From: Fulvivirga marina
GTDB lineage: Bacteria > Bacteroidota > Bacteroidia > Cytophagales > Cyclobacteriaceae
DNA: 64,000 nt
Reading direction: 5' to 3'
Assembly: GCF_016775155.1 (NCBI RefSeq)
Contig: NZ_JAEUGD010000042.1
Span: 434,001-498,000 of the forward strand
A model generated the notes under the pieces. It was not told the origin of the DNA. It made no database searches and saw nothing but the letters and a program-made list of their open reading frames with translations. The translations under genes were made by a program, and so were the position numbers. Shown piece after piece: positions 54,808-62,386 of the stretch (position 1 is its first letter; every line of letters begins with the position of its first letter).

Positions 54808-57195
54808 ATGAGTTTTTTAAAGAGATATAGAACGATGTTGATGGCGTGCGTTGGTTTTTTTGCATGCCTGACCAGCTTTGCACAATGGCAAAACTCCGGA
54901 GTACTTAATGAACCACCTGATGTAAGCAAAGATTTTACCGATGTAAGGAACACTTACTACCTGGCTGATGACCTTACCAATTTTGATCCTAATACGGGGA
55001 AAGGAACGATACAATTTAAGAGACATAACCTAACAACCAGGCAAGCATTTAACAACATGCTAATGGGGCTGTCGCCCGTAGAGGCTAATGAATTCCCTGG
55101 AACAGAGTATGCGGCCTCACCAGAACACCCTTTCTCAGTAGAGTTTGTTTCTGCAAAAACGGTGCGTATACGTCTGACTTCCGGTCCTCAGTTTGTAAAA
55201 AGTGGTGAGTCGCTGATGTTAGTTGATGGAAAAGCAGCAGAAGACAAATCTTCATGGAAATATGCAAAAACATCGGCAGGGCATGAATACTCCAGCCAGT
55301 TTGGAAGAATTGTGATTACTGAAAAACCATGGCATATTTATATCTACGATGCGACGGGTAAATTATTGACACATACAGTTCATAAAAGTGATGTGAAGAA
55401 TACCTATACACCTGTTACACCTTTTTCTTACGTACGAAAGGCCGAGGATTATTCACGTAGTATGGACGCTGCATTTAACCTTTCGCCGGGAGAAAAGATA
55501 TTCGGTTGTGGAGAATCCTTCAAGGCATTTGATAAGCGTGGGCAGAAAGTGACTTTGTGGACAGACGATGCCAATGGTACTCAAAATGAAAGCATGTATA
55601 AGCCTATACCTTTTTACATGAGTAGCAGAGGATACGGTATGTTTATGCACCATTCCAGCCCTATAACATGTGATTTCGGTAAATACTTCAATGGCGTCAA
55701 CAGCATGATGATCGGCGATGATGAATTGGATTTGTTTGTATTTATAGGTACTCCAAAGGAGATCCTTGACGAGTACACAGATCTTACAGGAAAAGCCCCA
55801 ATGCCGCCGTTGTGGTCATTTGGTTTTTGGATGAGCCGTATCACTTACTTCTCAGAGGAAGACGGAAGAAAAGTTGCTGCCAACTTGAGAAAGCATAAAA
55901 TCCCTTCAGATGTGATCCATTTTGACACTGGGTGGTTTGGCGTTGATTGGAGGTGTGATTATCAGTTTGCTACTGATCGTTTTGTTGACGCACCCAAAAT
56001 GATCAAAGACCTTAACAAAGATGGGTTTGAGATATGCTTATGGCAATTGCCATACTTTACGCCTCAAAACACCCTCTTTAATGAATTGGTGGAAAATAAC
56101 CTTGTAGTAAAAGATAAAAAGGGCAACATTCCTTATGAAGATGCAGTACTGGATTTCTCTAACCCACAAACGGTAAAATGGTATCAAAATAAAATTGGTA
56201 ACCTTCTGGACGAAGGGGTTGCCGTGATCAAGGTAGACTTTGGAGAGGCCGCTCCTGCTACAGGTATCTACAAGTCTGGAAGAACAGGTTTTTATGAGCA
56301 CAACCTGTTCCCACTTAGGTATAACAAGGCCGTGGCAGACATAACAAAGGAAAAGACGGGGCATGGATTTATTTGGGCCAGAAGTGCATGGGCCGGTAGC
56401 CAGCGTTATCCTGTTCACTGGGGTGGAGACCCTGCTACAACGAACTCAGCTATGGCTTCAACCTTGAGAGCGGGGCTTTCTTTAGGTTTGTCAGGGTTTT
56501 CATTCTGGTCGCACGATATAGGAGGTTTTGTAACAGCAACACCCGAAAATCTATATCGAAGATGGACACCATTTGGTATGCTTACCTCTCATGTGAGAAG
56601 CCACGGGGAACCACCAACAGAGCCTTGGGAGTTTGGTAAAGACTTCATGAATGCATTCAGACTGGCTGACAATATGAGATATCAGCTTATGCCATACATT
56701 TATGCTCAGGCAAAGCACTCCAGCGAGAATGGTCTACCTATGGTACGTGCGCTATTTGTTGAGTTTCCCGATGATCCCGGTTCATGGTTAGTGGATGATG
56801 AGTACCTGTTTGGTTCCGATATATTGGTAGCGCCCCTGTTTGAGGATGTGACCAGTCGTGATGTTTATTTGCCTAAAGGTGACTGGATTGATTACCAGAC
56901 TGGTAAGACCTATAGCGGAGGCTGGCACCACATAGAAGCGGGTAAAATCCCTGTAGTAATGTTGGTAAAAGACGGGTCGGTGATCCCTCATATTAAACTA
57001 GCGCAATCAACTAAGGAGATGGATTGGTCCAAACTGGAACTCAAAGTGTTCAGTAAGAACAAAGGGGGAGCTAAAGGGTACATCTATCTGCCTGGAGCCG
57101 AAAAGCTGGAGACAGTTACAGTAGGAGAAGATGGAAAAGTAGTGAATGCAGCTTCTTATGGCAAAGGCGTTTCATTGCAGATCAGTGGTTTGTAG
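54808..57195 (+). CDS. GH31 alpha-xylosidase
   Basis: A 795-residue GH31 enzyme with a signal peptide ending LTSFAQ. The nucleophile Asp477 is in KVDFGEAA and the acid/base Asp541 in HWGGDPAT. FGFWMSRITYFSEED and DVIHFDTGWFGVDWRCDYQFA are typical of the alpha-xylosidase (YicI) branch rather than alpha-glucosidases. The enzyme removes terminal xylose from the non-reducing end of xyloglucan oligosaccharides. It is not lipidated, so it should act in the periplasm after import. It lies between GH2 and GH95 genes, with a strong hairpin downstream. Confidence 0.93.
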   Translation: MSFLKRYRTMLMACVGFFACLTSFAQWQNSGVLNEPPDVSKDFTDVRNTYYLADDLTNFDPNTGKGTIQFKRHNLTTRQAFNNMLMGLSPVEANEFPGTEYAASPEHPFSVEFVSAKTVRIRLTSGPQFVKSGESLMLVDGKAAEDKSSWKYAKTSAGHEYSSQFGRIVITEKPWHIYIYDATGKLLTHTVHKSDVKNTYTPVTPFSYVRKAEDYSRSMDAAFNLSPGEKIFGCGESFKAFDKRGQKVTLWTDDANGTQNESMYKPIPFYMSSRGYGMFMHHSSPITCDFGKYFNGVNSMMIGDDELDLFVFIGTPKEILDEYTDLTGKAPMPPLWSFGFWMSRITYFSEEDGRKVAANLRKHKIPSDVIHFDTGWFGVDWRCDYQFATDRFVDAPKMIKDLNKDGFEICLWQLPYFTPQNTLFNELVENNLVVKDKKGNIPYEDAVLDFSNPQTVKWYQNKIGNLLDEGVAVIKVDFGEAAPATGIYKSGRTGFYEHNLFPLRYNKAVADITKEKTGHGFIWARSAWAGSQRYPVHWGGDPATTNSAMASTLRAGLSLGLSGFSFWSHDIGGFVTATPENLYRRWTPFGMLTSHVRSHGEPPTEPWEFGKDFMNAFRLADNMRYQLMPYIYAQAKHSSENGLPMVRALFVEFPDDPGSWLVDDEYLFGSDILVAPLFEDVTSRDVYLPKGDWIDYQTGKTYSGGWHHIEAGKIPVVMLVKDGSVIPHIKLAQSTKEMDWSKLELKVFSKNKGGAKGYIYLPGAEKLETVTVGEDGKVVNAASYGKGVSLQISGL

Positions 57196-57228
57196 TCATT
57201 ATTAGACCAATCAGTAAAGTATTAGCTG

Positions 57229-57261
57229 ACAGGCTGTACATTGGTGTGCAGCCTGTTTAAT
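57229..57261 (+). terminator. strong hairpin between the GH31 and GH95 genes
   Basis: The arms at 57229-57240 (acaggctgtaca) and 57245-57256 (tgtgcagcctgt) form a 12-bp stem with one G-U pair and a 4-base loop, followed by ttaattctt. It may terminate or attenuate, or stabilise the upstream mRNA. Confidence 0.6.
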
Positions 57262-57286
57262 TCTTAGACTCCTTGTATTTCGGCAC

Positions 57287-59758
57287 ATGTTAATAAGAAC
57301 TAATATGGTTTTTTCTGCATCAGCATCCCTAAAGAAAGTTGGTTCCATGATACTACTTACCTTAATGGCAGGCAGCGTAGTACTGGCACAAAACACGTGG
57401 TTCAAAGCCCCAGAGAGAGGCATTACAAGCTGGAAGCCTGCACCAAACTGGGAACATGGGCTGTTAAGTGGTAATGGTACCATGGGGGCAATAGTTTTTG
57501 GAGATCCCCATGAAGAAACCATTATTTTGAACCATGATCAGTTGTATGTACCGCGAGAGCAGTCTTCCGAATTGATCAACCAGGCAGAGAGGCTTGAGGA
57601 GATTCGTGAATTGATCAAAAATGGACAATATGAAGAGGCAGCGAAGATACCTGTAGAGATAAGAAAGGCAGCAGGTTATAATGATGATCGTGACCCTTAT
57701 ATGCCTGCTTTTGATTTAAGTATCATGCAGGAACCCGCCAATATTCAGCAATATGTCCGGGCAACTGATTTTGAAACAGGAGAAGCCATAACTACATGGA
57801 AGGATGATGTGGGTAAATTTCAAAGGAAGCTGTTTGTATCCCGGGCTGACAGTATCATAGTACTATCAATTAAAGCAGATAGTCCAATAAACTGTAAGGT
57901 CCAATTTGACAACAGGCCGGTGGAGTGGAATCAATGGTCATTTGTGAATGAGCATATCGATGAAATGACTGCTGAAGCTGAGGGTATGTGGTTGACTTAT
58001 AAAAGCAAGTTTAAAAAGAAAAATAAAGGAGGCCTGGAAGGGTACGAAGGGGTTGGGAGAATTATACTTTCAGGAGGCACTGCAAAGTCCGATGGGAAGT
58101 CAATTGAAATATCGCAGGCTGATGAAGTTCTGATATTGATTAAGATCAGGCCTAACTATAACTATGAACAATCCTTAATTCCTCAAATTAAAGAAGAATT
58201 ATCAGGAATGGGAGGTAGTTATGGACAGTTACTTGAGCAGCATAAAACCATACATGCCAAAATATTTAACCGGGTGCGACTCAGCTTATCGAGTAAAGCG
58301 GAAGATAAGCGCTTACATACTGAAGAAATATTATTGAGGGCCAAAGAGGGTGATGTACCCCTGGCATTAATAGAGAAAGTGTTTGATGCAGGTAGGTACA
58401 ATATTTTGAGCAGTACCGGAATGAACCCTCCCAACCTTCAGGGGATATGGAGTGGTACCTGGACCCCTGCATGGTCTTCCAGCTTCACCCACGATGGCAA
58501 CCTGCCTTCAGCTATGTCTGTAGTGATGCCCGGTAATATGCCGGAACTGATGAAATCTTATGTGCAATACCACCAGCGGTATTTGGAGGATTATAAGGAA
58601 AATGCAGAGAAGCTGTTTGGAACGAGAGGGATTAACTTACCCGTACACACCACCACGGAAGGATGGCCTACTGACTTTAATGAGATCTGGTGCCTTACCC
58701 TTTGGACAGGAGGTGCTGCATGGGCTGCAGACATCATGTATGATTATTACCTTTATACACTAGACAAGGATTATCTGGCAAAATATGCCTATCCCTGGCT
58801 AAAACAGGTGGCCTGGTTTTATGAGGATTTTCTGTATGAGGGCGCTAATGGGAAATATGTATTCAACCCTTCATACTCACCGGAAAACAATCCACGGAAT
58901 AGCTCCTCTCAGGCGGCTCTTAATGCTACCATGGATGTAATGCTCGCCAAGCAAGTGCTAAGTAGTGTCATTGAAGCCGGTGAAGTATTAAAAGAAGATA
59001 AAAGCCAGTTAAAGAAGTGGCAGGAAATGCTGGACAAGCTGCCCGGATATGAAGTAAACCAAGAAGGCGTACTTAGGGAATGGATCTGGCCAGGATTCGA
59101 AGATAATTACCGCCACAGGCACGTTTCGCAGCTCTACAGCTTGTATAACCACAGAGATGCAGATATAATTGAAAATGAGATGTTAAGAAAAGGAGCAGTT
59201 AAGCTGATTGAGAAGAAGTTAGAGTTCAGGAGAGAAGAAGGAGGAGGGGAAATGGCATTCGGCCTGGTACAGTTAGGGCTTAGTGCAGCGCACTTGGGAG
59301 AGGCAGGGCAGGCAGAAGAAGCCGTGAACTGGCTTAGCAGTCGGTACTGGTCCGCTGGGTTTGGCTCATTTCATAATGTTGGTGCCTTATTGAATACTGA
59401 CATAAGTGGCGGCCTTCCGGCAGTGATCATACATATGCTTGCTTACAGTGGAGGTAACAATTCAATTTATTTGCTTCCTGCATTACCTGAAGATTGGAAA
59501 ACAGGGAACATTACCGGAATATCGTTAAGAAACAGAATTACACTTACTGAGCTCAAATGGAATGAGCGTGAAGTGCTTGCTACTCTTGAATCACACTTAA
59601 AGCAGGGAGTAAAAATAAAACTCCCGGGTGGAGTAGAGGAAGTTTACCTGTTAAAAGGGGCTGAAGAAATTAAGTTAAAAGTTACCAACAGGGAAATTAA
59701 AGTTGACCTGCCAGCCCAGACTGGAACAAAATTGCGGCTGATAATGAAAAAGCAATAG
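57287..59758 (+). CDS. GH95-like alpha-L-fucosidase
   Basis: An 823-residue protein with a signal peptide ending VVLAQ and the GH95 layout: an N-terminal beta domain (HGLLSGNGTMGAIVFGDP), a linker, an (alpha/alpha)6 barrel (NPPNLQGIWSGTWTPAW, EGWPTDFNEIWCLTLWTGGA, NYRHRHVSQLYSLY), and a C-terminal domain. The barrel holds the likely acid in EWIWPGFED. The stretch that in GH95 usually reads NxN then EMNYW is here SFTHDGNLPSAM, so one activating Asn appears to be Asp. Family membership is good, but exact specificity (fucose or galactose) is less sure. In this locus it would remove the fucose cap from xyloglucan. It is 91 bp after GH31. Confidence 0.82.
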   Translation: MLIRTNMVFSASASLKKVGSMILLTLMAGSVVLAQNTWFKAPERGITSWKPAPNWEHGLLSGNGTMGAIVFGDPHEETIILNHDQLYVPREQSSELINQAERLEEIRELIKNGQYEEAAKIPVEIRKAAGYNDDRDPYMPAFDLSIMQEPANIQQYVRATDFETGEAITTWKDDVGKFQRKLFVSRADSIIVLSIKADSPINCKVQFDNRPVEWNQWSFVNEHIDEMTAEAEGMWLTYKSKFKKKNKGGLEGYEGVGRIILSGGTAKSDGKSIEISQADEVLILIKIRPNYNYEQSLIPQIKEELSGMGGSYGQLLEQHKTIHAKIFNRVRLSLSSKAEDKRLHTEEILLRAKEGDVPLALIEKVFDAGRYNILSSTGMNPPNLQGIWSGTWTPAWSSSFTHDGNLPSAMSVVMPGNMPELMKSYVQYHQRYLEDYKENAEKLFGTRGINLPVHTTTEGWPTDFNEIWCLTLWTGGAAWAADIMYDYYLYTLDKDYLAKYAYPWLKQVAWFYEDFLYEGANGKYVFNPSYSPENNPRNSSSQAALNATMDVMLAKQVLSSVIEAGEVLKEDKSQLKKWQEMLDKLPGYEVNQEGVLREWIWPGFEDNYRHRHVSQLYSLYNHRDADIIENEMLRKGAVKLIEKKLEFRREEGGGEMAFGLVQLGLSAAHLGEAGQAEEAVNWLSSRYWSAGFGSFHNVGALLNTDISGGLPAVIIHMLAYSGGNNSIYLLPALPEDWKTGNITGISLRNRITLTELKWNEREVLATLESHLKQGVKIKLPGGVEEVYLLKGAEEIKLKVTNREIKVDLPAQTGTKLRLIMKKQ

Positions 59759-59772
59759 AAGACAATAAAAAA

Positions 59773-59797
59773 AGGCCGTTTGAAATGGCCTCTTTTT
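59773..59797 (+). terminator. terminator at the end of the glycan locus
   Basis: The stem aggcc (59773-59777) with ggcct (59787-59791) is flanked by A-runs and followed by c and five T, 15 bases after the GH95 stop. Confidence 0.7.
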
Positions 59798-59856
59798 ATC
59801 ACTTACTTTCCTGCTGATTTTAAGTTCGCTTGTTCCCTCTACTTCCCTACTTCCCA

Positions 59857-59891
59857 GCCGAGTCTCTCGCAGATCTCGCAGAGGACTCGGC
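59857..59891. repeat. GC-rich inverted repeat between convergent genes
   Basis: The arms gccgagtc (59857-59864) and gactcggc (59884-59891) are perfect, and the loop contains two copies of tctcgcaga in tandem and an agatct palindrome. GC content is well above the surroundings. It may be a repetitive extragenic element; copies elsewhere in the genome could not be checked. Confidence 0.5.
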
Positions 59892-59948
59892 GTCCATCCG
59901 GAGGAACAACACTCACTTTCGGAATGAGCCTCATCCACTTAGAAAGGC

Positions 59949-61619
59949 TTATTTCCCGGGTTTCACCTCACTATACCTACCCATTACATTCAGTTCACCC
60001 ACATAAAAGTTAGGATCCACTTTAACCTCAAAGCCTTCGGGTAAACCTTCCAACGTATTCCAGGTGGTGGTTGGCTCTAGCCATTTTACTTCATCATTGA
60101 TGTATAATTTAACAGGCATATTAAAACCATAAACAGCATTGTTCCACCGGTACATAAGGTTATTGCCTTTTTTTCTGTATTCCAATGTAGGTATTTTGGT
60201 GTTTCGCAGATATTGATCAAAGAAAGAAGACAGATCTCTTCCTACATGTTTACTCAGGTAGCTTTCAACCTGCTGAGTTGTTACTACTTGATGGTAAAAG
60301 TCCTTATTCAGACCACGGAGGATACCACGCCATTTCTCATCATCGTTAACGATCTGCCTCAGTGTGTGAAGCATGTTCGCACCTTTGTAGTACATATCTC
60401 CCGAACCATGATGACTAACATTATAATGACCTATGATAGGTCTATCATTCTGAATGGCTGATCTTGTGCCCAGAACATAAGCAGCACTGGCTTCTTTGCT
60501 ATTATGGTAGTTAAGGAAAAGGTTTTCAGAATATGCCGTGAATGACTCATGGATCCACATGTCAGCAACATCTTTATCCGTAATGTTGTTGGCAAACCAC
60601 TCATGGCCCGATTCATGGATAATGATAAAATCAAAAGTAAGTCCCCAGCTCGTACCACTCAGGTCATTGCCTTTATAACCGTTTTGGTACCCATTGCCAT
60701 AAGTCACAGCGCTTTGGTGTTCCATGCCAAGGTATGGTACTTCAACTAGTTTGTAGCCATCTTCATAGAATGGGTAAGGTCCAAACCAGTATTCAAAAGC
60801 TTCCAATGTTCGCTTTGCATCTTTAAACTGTTCTTTGGCTTTTTCCAGGTTATAGCTCAGTACATAATAATTACAGTCCAGTTTGCCCTTTTCTCCATCA
60901 TAAACTTCACTAAAATGTGCATAATCTCCGATGCTGATATTAACACCATAGTTATTGATAGGGTTGTTGACCTCCCAATGATAAGTTTTGGTTTGAGCCT
61001 TTTTGTTGTGATCTACTTTAACCAATCTCCCATTGGACACATCCATTAGGTTTTCAGGTACAGTAACGCTAACCTTCATATTCTCAACCTCATCATAAGG
61101 ATGGTCTTTACAGGGCCACCAAACACTTGCACCAATTCCTTGATTAGCGTTTGCAATAAAATGGTTGCCATTTCTATCCTTTTGCCAGGTAAGACCACCA
61201 TCCCATGGAGGTCTTTGGGCGATTATCGGAGAACCATCGAAATGTACTATTACTTCGTTCACACTTCCTTCATGTTGCTTTTCGACCAACTTTACCCAAA
61301 ATACATTGCCTTCTCTTTTAAAGGTAAGATCCTTACCACTTTGCGTGATTTTAGTGATCTTCATGGGTTCCTGAAGGTCAATCTGCATTACATTGTTAGG
61401 CCTAAGTACCCTGTAGCGGATAGTGTTTTTACCACTGATAGTTTTGTTTTCAGGGTCAACCTTTACATTAAGGTGATAAAATGTAAGATCCCACCACTCG
61501 CGCTCTGGAGTAATGGAGCCCTTTAACGTATCCTGCCTTGTAAACTTTGTGGTTTTCTGAGCAAATGACATGGTCGCTATGGCTACTAGAATGAAGGTAA
61601 AAAAAGCTCCTCTATGCAT
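59949..61619 (-). CDS. M1-family zinc metallopeptidase
   Basis: A 556-residue exported metallopeptidase. The start at 61619 gives a signal peptide ending MSFAQ; an upstream ATG adds 11 residues. The zinc site is HESGHEWF followed by WIHESF, with the second Glu 19 residues after the second His of the HExxH. In place of the GAMEN substrate motif it has GMEHQ. An N-terminal saddle-like beta domain precedes the catalytic part. The C-terminal helical domain of classical aminopeptidases appears shortened, as in many Bacteroidota M1 proteins. It probably trims peptides in the periplasm or outside the cell. The HEXXH form supports activity. Confidence 0.92.
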   Translation of the reverse strand: MHRGAFFTFILVAIATMSFAQKTTKFTRQDTLKGSITPEREWWDLTFYHLNVKVDPENKTISGKNTIRYRVLRPNNVMQIDLQEPMKITKITQSGKDLTFKREGNVFWVKLVEKQHEGSVNEVIVHFDGSPIIAQRPPWDGGLTWQKDRNGNHFIANANQGIGASVWWPCKDHPYDEVENMKVSVTVPENLMDVSNGRLVKVDHNKKAQTKTYHWEVNNPINNYGVNISIGDYAHFSEVYDGEKGKLDCNYYVLSYNLEKAKEQFKDAKRTLEAFEYWFGPYPFYEDGYKLVEVPYLGMEHQSAVTYGNGYQNGYKGNDLSGTSWGLTFDFIIIHESGHEWFANNITDKDVADMWIHESFTAYSENLFLNYHNSKEASAAYVLGTRSAIQNDRPIIGHYNVSHHGSGDMYYKGANMLHTLRQIVNDDEKWRGILRGLNKDFYHQVVTTQQVESYLSKHVGRDLSSFFDQYLRNTKIPTLEYRKKGNNLMYRWNNAVYGFNMPVKLYINDEVKWLEPTTTWNTLEGLPEGFEVKVDPNFYVGELNVMGRYSEVKPGK

Positions 61620-61951
61620 GATCAAATGTTTTAGTGTGGTTTGAATATACAAAGTGCCTTTTATGTGTGCCAGAAGTAAGTTTGAAAAACTTTTTACTGG
61701 TATTATTTTAGTTTGAAAGGTCGGCTAACTATGGAGGTTGTTAAGATTGTATCAGAGGGTAAGCTACGAAGAAGGGCAAGGACTCGCTGATTGTCAGTAA
61801 TATCCTTGCTCGATATTAAAAAAGTAGATTTTGAGAGCTCTTAATATATGTACTTAAGTTTGGGTGTTTGTATTAATGATGTACATGGCATTGATAAACA
61901 TATTTCCGAACAGGGCTTTGTTGAGTTGCCTGATGCTATATTTTTCTATTC
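61620..61951. other. intergenic region with a hairpin and possible small frame
   Basis: No established gene. An inverted repeat gcaagga (61776-61782) with tccttgc (61803-61809) encloses a smaller ctga/tcag stem. There is no T-run on either side. The remainder is AT-rich. The hairpin lies downstream of the truncated GH5 gene and may mark the end of its transcript or a recombination scar. Confidence 0.4.
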
Positions 61952-61955
61952 TCAT
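61854..61955 (-). CDS. possible 33-residue frame overlapping the GH5 remnant stop
   Basis: ATG at 61955 overlaps the TGA of the GH5 fragment (ATGA), allowing translational coupling. The product would be MRIEKYSIRQLNKALFG and so on, 33 residues ending in TAA at 61854. No domain is recognised. Too short to be confident. Confidence 0.2.
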   Translation of the reverse strand: MRIEKYSIRQLNKALFGNMFINAMYIINTNTQT

Positions 61956-62293
61956 AAGTAGAACCCCAAGGTTGTGTAAGTGAAAAGGATAGGGGAAAAG
62001 CGGCTCCAGATCTCAGCATCAATATCCCAGTTGTTGTCCGGCACATCCAGTATACTTTCAGCATAGCAGTTATCGAACCATTGAGGGGCATGCCTACTTA
62101 TTCCGCGTAGCTGAATGGCATTACCACATTCATGGACAAGCCGCCCATTCGAAATACTTAACTTGGCATTAATACCTACCTGCGATCCGGCAGGGTATTG
62201 GGCCAATGAATCGAAATTGAATATGGACACCAGCAAGAAGATGATAAGGAGGAACTTTCGTGTTGAAGTCTTGAAAATCCAGCTATGTTTCAT
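61952..62293 (-). pseudogene. truncated GH5 cellulase, N-terminal fragment only
   Basis: A 113-codon frame with a signal peptide (MKHSWIFKTSTRKFLLIIF, cleavage near SLAQ) followed by the start of a GH5 domain: ISNGRLVHECGNAIQLRGIS and QWFDNCYAESILDV. Intact GH5_2 enzymes continue with a residue pattern like NDWGADI then MYIQEGGY, but here the frame turns to unrelated sequence after about residue 88 and stops at 61952. Neither catalytic Glu is present. It is probably a decayed or recombined copy. It lies 93 bp downstream of the GH9-type gene, which suggests the locus once held a larger cellulase set. Confidence 0.75.
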
Positions 62294-62386
62294 ACAGTAA
62301 TTGATTTATGTGCATGTGATGATCGACACCATCTATTGTATTCTTATAAAAGAAAGAGTGACCACCACACGCCACATGCCCGTTGG

